DNA of 64,000 nucleotides from Symbiodinium natans (lineage: Eukaryota; Sar; Dinophyceae; Suessiales; Symbiodiniaceae). This document shows, in pieces, positions 30,001 through 39,949 of the stretch. Every line of letters starts with the position of its first letter. The first letter of the stretch is position 1. The DNA lies in NCBI GenBank assembly GCA_905221605.1, contig CAJNDS010002349.1, positions 186,001 to 250,000 on the forward strand, written 5' to 3'. Both the position numbers and the translations under genes were made by a program. Below the pieces are notes generated by a model. That model worked only from the letters and a program-made list of their open reading frames with translations, did no database searches and was not told the DNA's origin.

Positions 30001-32491
30001 ATGAACTGACACCCATATTCTTCTGACACCGTTGCTGGTGACGCACGGTTTTGGTGATGCTCGACTTGGAACGGGTGGAGACAATTTGTTGGCGGTTTTA
30101 TCTTGTTTTCTTTGGGGCGCAGGGGAAACCGCTATTTGCTCCATTTTAGGTATGTGATTTGGGAAAACTCTGTCTCGGGAAACCTGTTTATTTTCTCTAC
30201 TTTAAGAGGTACTTTCTCTCTGCTTTGACTAGGAAACCTCTACTTTCCTTGGCTTGCCCTACAGTAGGAAAACTCTACCTAGGAAAAGCTCTGCCTCTGC
30301 ATTTTCCAAAAGGACTCGTACTAATTTGCATGTTAATCAGACTCCTACTAAACCAGCCCATAAAGTTGCAAACTGAATGTGGAGGTGTTGGGCCCATGCT
30401 ACCATCTGCAAACACAATGCTCCAGACGGGCCTTGAAAGGCTTTCAAAATCGAGGGGGGGGGGGGGGGGTGGGGGGGGGGGGGGGGGGCCGGGGCTGCCA
30501 GTAATGCTCGGAGGACGGGTTTGGAAAGGACTCCCATGCTGGTTAAGGGAAGTTCTCTCCCGGGCTTCTGCTTTTCCTTATTTCTTTCCTTCCATCTCTT
30601 TCTCTCATTCTTCCTTTTTGTTATGCTTGCGCTTCTTGCTTTCTTTCGTTGTTTAGAAACTTCCGTGGCAGCTGCCTGTCCGATGTGGGCACTCGACACC
30701 TGTAGGCTTCTAAACCCTTGAGGATAGAAAAAGACTTTTAACTGTAGAAGAAAATGCAATGCCCGCAGCGGCACCTCCCAGGTAGCGGGTGGAGCAGGCA
30801 CCTTGTGAGCGCGAGTCTGTGATGAGGGCCGGGCGACGCACACCACAAGGGCCGCAAGCTGAGACAGCGGCGCTCACCTTCGCGGCCACCTCTTGGCTTC
30901 TGGACTCAACCTTCACAGCCGCGAAATCCGAAAGCCTATCTTTCCGCAGGATGGGGCTGTCATCTGAGAGGTCATGCTCCGCCTCTTTGAGCCTGCTTGA
31001 AAGCCCATCGACTTTGGCGTCCAGGTGCCTCACCATGGCCTTCGATCAGCACGCGGCCGCAGCTGGGAGGCGTACGAGTACGTTGCCTCACCTCTGCAGT
31101 CGACGGCACCTCCTGCGCTGCCTCGCAGTCCCCGAGAAAATGGATTAACCGAGCACAGCATGCGCCCTTCAGCAGAACATGTTGCTTTGACTGAGATGCA
31201 GGCTTCGGTCATGACTTTCGTTGTTTTTCGGCTGCTGGACGCGACCTGCAAAAGTTGAAGGCCTGGCTATACGGTGTACAGGCGGTCACGCCTTGCCTCT
31301 TTGAGCCTGTTTGCAAGCCCGTCGACTTTGGCATCAACGTGCCTCATTATGGCCTGCAGCCATCTGAGGCGCGCGAGCACGATGAGAGCCTGATGGCCTC
31401 GCCTCCGCGGACGGCTCCTCGCGCGAGGCCTTGCAGCGATCAAGGAGCCAGGCGATACGCTGCTTTTTGCCGTTTGCCGTTAACTCATAGGGTACTTGTT
31501 GTGTTTGTGTTTATATGACATTTTGTATTTCGTCGTCCGCTTGGTGTTCGAAGATGCAGCTATATGCAGCTGCGCTATGCTGCATCCTGCCCTCCGATAC
31601 ACACATCCTGCAGATTCTTGCAGTAAACGAAACCTCCGAGACCCCTCCCCCCTCGCCCCCTCCCGCCCCCTCTCCCCCTTGAGATGCGTCACCAGTTTTC
31701 CCCAGAGCCTCACTGTCGTGACAACACTGAACCTTGAGTTCGTTTAGCCTCGGAATCCAGTAGCAAGGTGGCGGGGCTGTCTGCCCCGCTGTTTCATGGA
31801 ATCCAGCTCAAAACCGATGCACAACACAACACTTGGTATAGGCAACAGGATCACTGCAGTCACAATGTCGATCTTGCATGATCTTGCTGTCTGCCTCCTT
31901 GAGCCTGTCTGCAAGCCCGTCGACTTTGGCATCGAGGTGCCTCATCATGGCCTGCAGCACTCAGCTCGGAGGAATTCGGAGGAGGAGCGCGAGCACAGTG
32001 AGCCCCTTGCCTCTGCAATTGATGGCTCCTCGCGCTCTGCCTTAACAGGCTTCGGGAAAAACACGCTTTGTTCAATGCTGTCGCCATGCGCAATGTTTGC
32101 GCTGCGAGTGATGGCAACGGTGGTTGAGGGAGGAATGCTAAGAGACGGGCTTGGCTCGCTGCCTTTGCTGTGTCCTGGATGGTGAAGGCGGTGAAAGACC
32201 CCGTGCATGCGTACACGTGCATAAAAACCCCGTGCTCTCGCAACGTACACGAGCTATTGTCGTTGCACATGTGGGGGCTTGGAAGGCTTGGAAGGCTTGG
32301 AAGGCTTGGAGCTGGAGGTGTTCAGGTGGCCCTGCGCCTCTTTGAGCCTGTCAGCGAGCCGGTCGACTTTGGCGTCGAGGTGCCTCATCATGGCCTGCAG
32401 GGTGCTTTACTGCCGCGAAGCTTCGTGAAGCTGCACCTGCGCAAGGGATCATGTACCTTGCCTCTGCGGCCGACTCTGCGCGCTCTGCAGC
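27029..32491 (-). CDS. Micro-exon array encoding repeated coiled-coil modules
   Basis: Fourteen minus-strand exons were placed by eye, all in phase 0, all starting with an alanine GCx codon and all preceded by AG. Two exon types alternate: a 9-10 codon exon of the form AEREEPSIAE, and a 19-codon exon of the form AMMRHLDAKVDGLADRLKE, in two copies extended to 54 codons. Introns within a pair are 49-67 nt; introns between pairs are longer. Ten of fourteen donors are GC, four are GT. The product would be a repeated, charged coiled coil, probably a structural or scaffold protein. Its name is unknown. Both ends of the gene are undefined. Candidate upstream exons lie at 33-34.3 kb. Confidence 0.65.
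27337..27408 (-). CDS. Array exon, diverged module
   Basis: 72 nt, 24 codons: AALHGISDKVDHLEEKLSNL plus EPQK. Donor GCACGT, acceptor GAAGAG. It aligns with the repeated module through the A-x-L/M-H-x-x-x-x-K-V-D-x-L spacing, so it is probably an old copy. Confidence 0.5.
28875..28948 (-). CDS. Possible exon between module blocks
   Basis: After CATTGCAG on the minus strand the frame reads VIIKNNVEMDPQVKDACAVA. Another possible short exon (QKDPTIAKLDRAK) ends at about 29038 with a GTCACA donor. Donor borders are uncertain. Confidence 0.3.
29095..29290 (-). CDS. Possible alanine/proline-rich coding segment
   Basis: A minus-strand open frame reads PTAWEVPLRGSMAPPALATT and continues with APSAPTVPIYRAPEAPSASA. 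A related WEVPL piece is found at the matching place upstream of the other duplicated block (about 30770-30800). It may be a linker region of the array protein. Confidence 0.3.
29355..29516 (-). CDS. Array exon, extended 54-codon module (copy A)
   Basis: 162 nt, GTGAGC donor. It starts AMVRHLDAKVDGLSSRLKEA and runs on through EHDLSDDSPILRKDRLSD to ESRSQEVAAK. The first 19 codons match the short module exon; the rest is a charged extension. Confidence 0.6.
29569..29598 (-). CDS. Array micro-exon AAQEVPSTAE (copy A)
   Basis: 30 nt with GTGAGG donor and CGAG acceptor, 52 nt upstream of the extended module exon. Confidence 0.55.
29774..29830 (-). CDS. Array exon AIMRHVDAKVDGLANRLKE (copy A)
   Basis: 57 nt, CTGCAG acceptor, GCAAGG donor. 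Confidence 0.65.
29880..29906 (-). CDS. Array micro-exon ASREEPSAE (copy A)
   Basis: 27 nt, TGCAAG acceptor, GCGAGG donor. The 49-nt intron to the next module exon is among the shortest seen here. Confidence 0.55.
29990..30830. other. Intronic or intergenic DNA with G tract
   Basis: No exon is called between the two duplicated blocks. A broken G run lies at 30454-30488. Motifs such as AGGAAACTCTACCTAGG recur near 30160-30290. Confidence 0.4.
30878..31039 (-). CDS. Array exon, extended 54-codon module (copy B)
   Basis: Matches 29355-29516 in length, borders and product. Confidence 0.6.
31092..31121 (-). CDS. Array micro-exon AAQEVPSTAE (copy B)
   Basis: Matches 29569-29598. Confidence 0.55.
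31297..31353 (-). CDS. Array exon AIMRHVDAKVDGLANRLKE (copy B)
   Basis: Matches 29774-29830, with GCAAGG donor and CTGCAG acceptor. Confidence 0.65.
31403..31429 (-). CDS. Array micro-exon ASREEPSAE (copy B)
   Basis: Matches 29880-29906. Confidence 0.55.
31895..31951 (-). CDS. Array exon AMMRHLDAKVDGLADRLKE
   Basis: 57 nt, CTGCAG acceptor, GCAGAC donor. It is close to the apparent consensus of the module. Confidence 0.65.
32011..32040 (-). CDS. Array micro-exon AEREEPSIAE
   Basis: 30 nt, GTTAAG acceptor, GCAAGG donor, 59-nt intron to the following module exon. Confidence 0.6.
32276..32312. repeat. GGCTTGGAA short tandem repeat
   Basis: Four copies of a 9-bp unit (GGCTTGGAA, the last ending GGAG) lie in the intron following the next array exon. 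Confidence 0.85.
32338..32394 (-). CDS. Array exon AMMRHLDAKVDRLADRLKE
   Basis: 57 nt, CTGCAG acceptor, GCGCAG donor. It differs from the consensus by R for G. Confidence 0.65.
32462..32491 (-). CDS. Array micro-exon AAERAESAAE
   Basis: 30 nt, TGCAAG acceptor, GCAAGG donor. It is the first recognisable member of the array in the direction of transcription. Confidence 0.55.
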
Positions 32492-32959
32492 CTTGCAGGA
32501 TCTTGCGGGTCTCCAATGAATTCCAGTTCTACAAAGATTCCGCAAATTACCAAATAACCAAAATATGGCACTTAATTAAGACAACCGTGAAGCTGTGTCG
32601 GGGTGCCAGCGCTGAAACATTATATATAATGTATATATACAAGTCCTGTAGTAGGGTATTAACGTTTACGAGGCAAAGGCTTGGGCGGGGGAACTTTTCA
32701 AGCCATATGGTCACGCGTCATCGGCTCCGTTCGTGTCTTGAAAAGTGGGTGCTTGGATTCCAAAGCCAGCCTGCGAAGTACTTGGAGGGAGGCTGGGCGG
32801 AGCTCGTAATGCTGGGCGGAGTACGTTCAATCAGAACAGAAATGCCAACAACAAAATAAAGACGTGAAGTTCACGTGAAGCTGAAAGGATCGGCTTTTCA
32901 ATGAACCGACGGGACACCAAGCCAAAAGCAATGCTGAGTGTCGGGCGCGTCGCACTTGT

Positions 32960-33259
32960 CGCACTTGGCTGGCAGGGGCCGAGGAGGCAGTGGATGCAGT
33001 GGCCGAATTTTGGGGAGACTTGACTGGGGGCTTGTCGGGGGTTGCGGGGCCACCAGTGCCAGTGGGGCCGCCGGTGTGGCCGCTAGGGCCCCTCGAACCC
33101 CTTGGCGGGTTCGGGCTGAGCACCGACGGTGCTGGTGCCGTCGGTGCCGTCGGTGCTGTCGGTGCCGTCGGTGCCGTGGCTGCCGTGGGCGCCGTTGCTG
33201 CGGAGAATGCTGGTGCTGGCGGCGCTGGTGCTGGCGAGGCTGCCTGCAATGGGCGCTGA
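32960..33259 (-). CDS. Possible Ala/Pro/Thr-rich coding segment
   Basis: A minus-strand open frame reads ASPAPAPPAPAFSAATAP, then TAPTAPTAPTAPAPSVLSP and RGPSGHTGGPTGTGGPATP. It is built on a degenerate GGTGCCGTC repeat, so part may be repeat translation. Its similarity in style to 29095-29290 suggests a linker of the same protein. Confidence 0.3.
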
Positions 33260-33361
33260 CTCGACCGATGTTCACGTGATGCACATGTGCGTCCCTGGCC
33301 CTCTTGCCTTGCCGTGCAATGCCTGACAGAGGTTGAAAACATGCATGTTGGCTAACATGCA

Positions 33362-33500
33362 GGTAAACCTGGGATGTTCCTGAGCGCGACGTGCACAACG
33401 TGCCTCGTGGATGTCGTGGGCTGTGACATCCGAGAGGCCATCGAACGAGCGAAGGTAGTCCTGGAAATCAAAATGACACCATGGGTGCAGATCAATCGCT
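33362..33500 (-). CDS. Possible exon, unknown protein
   Basis: A minus-strand frame reads AIDLHPWCHFDFQDYLRSF, then DGLSDVTAHDIHEARCARR and AQEHP. It ends at CCCAG followed by GTTTAC, which could be a donor. A TGATTTCCAG inside the segment could be an acceptor, so the exon may begin later. Confidence 0.35.
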
Positions 33501-33748
33501 CGCATGCTCTTGCTGTATGTGAGGCATTTGCTCGTTGTTCGTTCTTATTCATTGTTGATTTCTGGCTTTTCGGCGTGAGTTGACCCACGCTGTGTCAGCC
33601 ACGCGTTGTCCTTTTCGTGCTGCTGCTTGCCTTGCTGGGACATTCGATGTCTTCCTCCGAAGTGCCGAACTGGCGTGTAGCTGAAGTCATCGCATTTTGG
33701 AAGGTGAACGCTGCACAGCAGTGTTGTCAAATGCACGAAAAAGCGAAT

Positions 33749-34240
33749 TTACATGCTGCTGGGCAAAGGTTGCAAGCACAGCGCCTTCTGAGCTTTCACA
33801 TCTGCAACCCTGGCGAGTGTGGAGACCTTCAATGGCAACGTCGACTGACAAGGCCACACACATATGGGGCGACCTCCGCGAGAGCCTCGAAAGCTGGCAC
33901 CGGTGGATACTTCACCGTTGGAAGCGCGGCACTTGGATGCCAGTGAAACCTGGACCTTGCACGCCAATGCACAGCCAACGTGATCAGCCCCCCCCCCCCC
34001 GCCCACACCCCCATCTTTCTCATCCCGGTGCGCAACAGTGAGCACCGAGTCGGCCACGAGGGCTTGCATGGATGCCCGTCCAGGGTCAACTCGGGAAAGG
34101 CCACATGGACAATTGGAAGTCTTGATCCACAAGCTGTTGTCTAAGAAGCTGGCCCAGCCCTCCAGCGGGTCGTGGAAGTCCTTGTCGGCCAGCAGTGCAG
34201 CCTCACGTTTCGAGTGGACCCGCAAAGCTCCACCATGAAT
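33749..34240 (-). CDS. Possible exons, unknown protein
   Basis: One minus-strand frame stays open and reads ALLADKDFHDPLEGWASFLD, NSLWIKTSNCPCGLSRVDP and ASMQALVADSVLTVA. After a poly-G stretch it continues with GEVSTGASFRGSRGG and LPLKVSTLARVADVKAQKAL. The first part is the most protein-like and is probably an exon; the G-rich middle is probably intronic. Confidence 0.35.
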   Translation of the reverse strand: MHGGALRVHSKREAALLADKDFHDPLEGWASFLDNSLWIKTSNCPCGLSRVDPGRASMQALVADSVLTVAHRDEKDGGVGGGGGADHVGCALACKVQVSLASKCRASNGEVSTGASFRGSRGGRPICVWPCQSTLPLKVSTLARVADVKAQKALCLQPLPSSM

Positions 34241-34419
34241 TGTTCGCGACTTCATTTCTTGCCCTGCTGTGCCTGGGCGGGACCCGATCTCTTCAAGGAC
34301 ACCTAACACAAAAAAGCGATCCCAGACATGGCTTTCTTGCGCATTTCTCCCTGATTATTTCGCAAAGCCTTGCGGTACTGGCAGCCATCTCTTTCCAGCT
34401 CCTCTGGATGCGGAGTTGC

Positions 34420-35700
34420 GACGCCTACCTGGCCCAAACACAAGTACATGTACATATATATATATATACATGAGCCCGCAACCTTTAGGGTTTATTTAGC
34501 TTAGGTTTTTCCTTATCACTTTCAACACCGAATAAAATTATCATTTAATATGTAAGTGTATACTCTTATACTTGCCAGCGGCAATGTTAGTAGTCGTCCT
34601 GGCGCTCCTAAGCTTCGCTGTTCATATAAGCAAAAAGCATGACGTGTTGTTCGGAACAGTCGAAATCGACTATGACTTGTGTTACGCATGTGTTTGACAT
34701 ATCTAACGCCCCCCCCAATTTGACAAAATAACATTGCAGCATATTGGCAGGATTGCGAACACTAACATCACGACTATCCTAGTCTTGCTATCAGTGCATA
34801 CATTCTTTTGACAAGTCTACTACGAAAATGTCACCATCCGTCAGATTAGCCATACGACTAAGGCGAGTACTATTAATGTTCCACACTCTTTAGTACAGGC
34901 CTCCAGAATAAAGTCAAATTGGCTGGCCTATTCACGACACACTGACTGTTTGGGAGGTGCGCGTTGGCATCCTGAATGAAGTTAAACCGTCCGGCACCGT
35001 AAGAAAGTTCCACGTGGCGCGCCTTCAAAAAGCACTGCTGGGCATCGCTGCCCGCTTTAAACTTATCTAAACTCCTCCCTACTAAAATCATATACAGCCC
35101 GTGTGTAAGCAGGGACAAGAACGATTCGGGGGGGCGGGGGGGGGTGGGGGGCAGCACTAAAGAGGGTGCAACATAAATGGTGCGAGCAATGTTTGTAGCC
35201 TGCCACTGCGAAACTCAACAATATCACTTACAATAGTGCCATAGCAGTATTGGCATCATTAGCTCCTGTGTTTTTTTCATTTTCGATAAGACTTTAATAT
35301 GAGACAAATAGTAATATGGCTAAGGCGAGAAACGTGAATGCTAGCAAACCTCACACTGACACTAGTAAGCTTGGTAATGTTGTCAATATCAACGGAATAG
35401 CAATTTCTAGTACCATTGATCATGTTAGTAAGCTCATGCGCCTACTAGACCGAACATTGCTGATAATCATACTAATATCACGCTACTAGTATTAGTAGTA
35501 TTAGGACCATTCCTGTAAACATGAAGAAAGGTTTACTTCTTGAGCTGTATGTTAGTTGCAGGATGGCTTGGGCACTCCAGGGATTTTGAGGATACTCTAC
35601 AGCTGCGCGCTCCAGCGATTCTGGAATACTCTAGCATGGCACTCCAGGGCTTTTGCGGATCATCCTCGGATTATTTGGGAATACTTGGGGTTTACGTATT
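34420..35700. other. AT-rich gene-poor DNA
   Basis: Composition shifts sharply to AT-rich near 34.4 kb. A minus-strand frame at 34873-35157 (RSLDKFKAGSDAQQCFLKA) looks protein-like in part but has no clear borders and is not called. No other gene is seen. Confidence 0.4.
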
Positions 35701-35711
35701 CTAGAGACTCT

Positions 35712-36260
35712 TTTGGGCAACCGTGCAGCAAATCAATGAGTGATTTAGAAACCAAGAAGATTTATTTCTACAAGCACATGGTGTAGGGAACTTTGTGGCC
35801 CACACCGCATAGCGATAGTGATAACACCAAGAAATCACTGGGCAACTGTCCATGACATCAATGAGTGTTGTAGGAACCAAGTAAATTTCGTTATACAAAC
35901 ACGTGGTGTAGGTCATTTGTTGGCCCACACCACATAGGAAGAGTGAGAAGACTATGAAATCCCTGGGCAACTCTATATTAAATCAATATGTGTTGTGGAA
36001 CTAGGTAAGTTTACTTCTACAAACACATGGTGTAGGGAATGTTGTGGCCTAATTACGCCACATAGGGATAGCAGCAAAACTCAAGAAATCGCTGGGCAAC
36101 TGTATATGAAATCAATGAGTGTTGCGAGAACCAAGTAGACTTAGTTATACAAGCACACCGCAATACAAAGGAACAATGAGAAAGCCGTTGAATCACTAGG
36201 CAACCGAACCACTAAATCAATAAGAACAAAGTAGTTCATCAGCCGAATCTCACCCCTAGA
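35712..36260. repeat. Tandem repeat of about 120-125 bp
   Basis: Units contain ATCAATGAGTGTTGTAGGAA, CAAGTAAATTT, ACAAACACATGGTGTAGGGA and TTGTGGCCCACACC. About four units are present, with a further separated unit at 36590-36700. The intervening 36260-36590 looks like an insertion, because AAGGAACAATGAGAAA occurs on both sides (about 36170 and 36583). Confidence 0.8.
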
Positions 36261-36699
36261 TTTTAAAACGGGTTGTCGAGGAGTTCTGCATAGCCTGGAT
36301 GTGCCAGCTAAATGTTTGTAAACTAGCGATGTTTTATAAATCATCTGGGTTTTTACTTATAAAAGCTCTTGCGCGTGAGGAAACACGAGCAGATTAGGCT
36401 GTTCATAAGATTGTTTTCGGTTTTATTAAAATTTCGTTTGTTTTTCAACATCTCAGCGGTTCAAACTTTCGGCTGCCGCAGGGTGAAAAAAGGCAGATCC
36501 TTTTTCCGAACCCTCTTCAAAATGCTTTTGCCGGGGGTTGGGGTTCCAAATTCAGCGGCAAGTAGTTTTGCTGATACAAGCAAGGAACAATGAGAAAACC
36601 AATGAGTCACTAGGCAACATTATAAAGTATGAGTATTGTGCAACCAAGTAAATCCATTTATACAAACACATGGTGTGTGGAATTCTGTGGCCCGCACAC

Positions 36700-37600
36700 G
36701 TATAACAAATTCACCATGTTTACTCTTCACATCAGTAGCGTTCTTGACAGTGCTAGCATTGCTCATGTTCATCATGTTTTTATGTTAGCAGCTTTTTGAC
36801 AACAGCCGCTCGATCCGAAAGCAAGGCCCTTGCAAGGATGCTGTAACTTGTTTTCCCGATGCCATATGCTGATACTACACGAATACTACACTATACCATT
36901 ACCAGACTTGGTACCAGTACCAAGACCAATATTAATACTAACACGAATGCTAAAGCTACTAGTAATGCTATACTACACTACACTATACAAAATAGCCGGG
37001 ACATAGCCGGGACCTTTGGGGTCTCATTCTTTGCGTTTGTTCTATTCCTATCAAAAGCTAGTGGAAATATGCATACTGTCAAAAAATATAAAGATGCACA
37101 TGCCCAAAATCCTGCGTCCCATGTTATCTTTAGTTTTGGATCTGCATTTTTGTTTAACAGCTTTCATGTTGCTGTTTTTTTGAATGCTGCTTGCCTGCGT
37201 TTTACAATGCGTTTTGCTCATGGACCTAGGATGAGCACGAAGAAACTCTGAACACGAATTTCGTGGTTTTGTGTCATGATAATTGTTCACTTTGCTGTTC
37301 TTGCGCGCTGCTTGCCTCTGTTTTTCTTGTGTTTTCCATGATCTATAACACCTGTATCGATGAGGCCAGGACGCTGGCGAGCTAAACATCAAAAACTACG
37401 CCCGAGTTTCATGGGTTCGCGTTGCAGCTTCAGACTTTTGCACATTCGTGCCAACACAGCCAGAAGACACCCAGCACCTAGCCCGCCAGCATTAAACGAA
37501 ACACATGAGCGAAAATAGACCGAAGGGCTGCTCTTTCATATATAATAAGAAGAACCTTCCAGACTATAAAAATATGTGTATATACAAAACAAACTTTAAG
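36700..37600. other. AT-rich DNA without clear gene
   Basis: Open frames at 36859-37251 (plus) and 37051-37392 (minus) include ACTACACTATAC-type simple sequence and show no supporting borders. Nothing is called. Confidence 0.4.
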
Positions 37601-37609
37601 CTATAGACC

Positions 37610-37800
37610 ATGTGCTGCAATATACCAGACACTAGGCTGCATACGATACTATATACAATACTATAGTGTAGGCTATATAGTATATACAATATACAGTACG
37701 ATATGCTATACTATGCAGTTTTCGATATACTATGGTCTGTATACTACATTCTCTACTATATACTGTACTGTATACTCTCCTATATTACTAAACACCGTAG
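37610..37800. repeat. TATACTATA-rich cryptic repeat
   Basis: Dense overlapping ATACTATA and TATACAATA motifs, strongly self-complementary. Confidence 0.7.
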
Positions 37801-37872
37801 TGTCTACTACACTCATCTACATGTGTAGAGATGCAAGTGTAGCGTAGAGAAGTCGCAAGCGTCTGAGGCACC

Positions 37873-38031
37873 TATACCATCACCACCACCACCACCAACT
37901 ACTACTACTACTACCACTACTACCACTACTACGACTACTTCTACTACTTTTTCTACTTCTGCAACTTCTACTATTACTACTACCACCACTACTACTGCTA
38001 CTTCTTTTACTACTACGACGACTACTACGAT
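37873..38031. repeat. TAC/ACC trinucleotide microsatellite
   Basis: CACCACCACC is followed by a long degenerate TAC run. Serine and valine homopolymer frames across it are artefacts. Confidence 0.93.
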
Positions 38032-38079
38032 GATTGAGGTAGTAGCGCACATACCTTTGCGATTTGTCATTTTGGATTT

Positions 38080-38935
38080 CTACTTTCAACAAAACTTAAG
38101 GGTAGACACTTCTTGCGACTTGTGATTTTGGGACAGCTTCTTTCAGTAAACAAAACTACGGGGGACACTGCTTGCGCTGTGTGATTTTGGCACATGCCCT
38201 TTCAGCAAAAAAACTATGGGGGACACTGCTTGCGATTTGAGAATTTTTGTACATATTCTTTCAGCCAAAAAACTATGGGGGACGCTGCTTGCGGTTTTTG
38301 ATTTTGGATCTCTTTCAACAAAAACTCATGGGGACACTGCTTGCGATTTGTCAATGTCTAGCAAATTCCGTAACAAAACTAAGGGTGACAATGCTTGCGA
38401 TATGTGATTTTGGCACGTGCTCTTTCAGCAAAAAAGTGACACTGCTTGCGATCTGTATTTTGGCACATCTTCTTTCAGCAAAAAAAAACTAAGGCTGACA
38501 CTGCTTGCGATTTGTGATTTTGGCACATACTCTTCCAGCAAGAAAACGAAGGGAGACAAGAAGGGGGACACGGCTTGCGATTTGGAAATTTTGGTACATA
38601 TTCTTTCAGCCAAAAAACTATGGGGAACACAGCTTGCGATTTGTGATCTTGGATTTCTTTCAGCAAAAACTCACGGGGACACTTCTTGTGATTTGTCAAC
38701 TTCTAGTACATTCCGGAACAAACTAAGGGGGACACTGCTTGCGATTTGTGATTTTGGATTTCTTTCAACAAAAACTCATGGGGACACTGCTTGCGATTTA
38801 TCAATTTCTAGTACATTCCGTAACACACTAAGGGGGACACTGCCTGCGACTTGTGATTTTGGCATATGCTCTTTCAGCAAAAAAGCCTAAGGGTGACACT
38901 GCTTGCGATATGTGATTTTGGGGCATTTCTGCTAA
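38080..38935. repeat. Tandem array, GACACTGCTTGCGATTTGTG unit
   Basis: About 15 units of roughly 50-58 bp share GGGGGACACTGCTTGCGA, TTTGTGATTTTGG and TTTCAGCAAAAAAACT. The array resumes at 40730-41035 after two other arrays. Confidence 0.9.
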
Positions 38936-39284
38936 ACCATTTAATTACAGCTCAATACTTAATAACATTTATAATCTGCAATACCATTTAAATATAGCTC
39001 AATACCTTTAATCCTTGCACTAAACACATAAAAATCCTAATAATAATGATAATGATAATAAAGTATGATGTATTATATAATCCACTATATTTTATAGCAA
39101 GTAAATCTATGCTGTGGTATATGATAATAATAAAATGGTACATTCGGTGCAGGATCAATAATTACAAATACCTCTGCTGTTGGTGCATCTGATAAAGGGT
39201 ATGTATTTCAAAACGAATTTCTGCTAAGTAACCACGTTAGAATGTACTCTTAAAACCGATAAAATGTAATTGGAGCTCCAATTA

Positions 39285-39425
39285 AAATTCAAAGATTTTA
39301 GCGATTTTAAATATTTTAAAAGGGGTCGTCTCCCCTGTAAATTTTAATTGGGACCCCCAATTAGGTTTTTAAGATTGTACAAGTTTTAAAGACTTTAAAG
39401 ATTTTAAAGGAGGCCTCCCCCCTTT
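39285..39425. repeat. Cluster of short perfect palindromes
   Basis: Successive small inverted repeats lie in AT-rich DNA: TTGGAGCTCCAA, AATTGGGACCCCCAATT and AAAGGAGGCCTCCCCCCTTT. They sit immediately before the 57-bp hairpin array. Confidence 0.7.
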
Positions 39426-39440
39426 AAAAATTAAGCTTGC

Positions 39441-39840
39441 GTTGAGGGGGCACGGAGCCGTGACTCATTTCAGGCCCTGAAATGAGTCACCGTTTGGGTT
39501 GAGGGGGCACGGAGCCGTGACTCTTTTCAGGCCCTGAAATGCGCCACTGTTTGTGTTGAGGGGGCACGGAGCCATGACTCATTTCAGGCCCTGAAATGAG
39601 TCACTGTACATGTTGAGGGGGCACGGAGCCGTGGCTCATCTCAGGCCCTGAAATGAGTCACTGTCTGTGTTGAAGGGGCGCGGAGCCGTGACTCATTTCG
39701 GCCCTGAAATGAGTCACTGTTTGTGTTGAGGGGGCACGGAGCCGTGACTCATGTCAGGCCCTGACATGAGTCACTGCTTGCGTTGAGGGGGCACGGAGCC
39801 TGAAATTAGTCACTGTTTGTGTTGAGGGGCTCGGAGCCGT
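39441..39840. repeat. 57-bp tandem array with internal hairpin
   Basis: Units start GTTGAGGGGGCACGGAGCC at 39441, 39498, 39555, 39612, 39669, 39725, 39782 and 39821. Most contain the arms GTGACTCATTTCAG and CTGAAATGAGTCAC around a 3-base GCC loop. The sixth unit has matching changes in both arms. The last two units are truncated. Confidence 0.93.
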
Positions 39841-39949
39841 GCGCCTGAGTGCTTTTCTTAACCCCTGGAGTATTCGATGTACATTTCCGACAATTTGTCT
39901 ATCGTCTTGAAAAGGGTGGTTGCTTGTGATCTGTGTTTACGATATCTTC

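Larger units (their letters stand above)
30839..31448. repeat. 610-bp duplication, copy B
   Basis: Second copy of 29316-29925 in the same orientation. Sequence diverges abruptly after 31448 and before 30839. Confidence 0.93.

Noticed and set aside
39441-39840. CRISPR array
   Set aside because: The 57-bp units repeat end to end without unique spacers, and the surroundings are eukaryotic.
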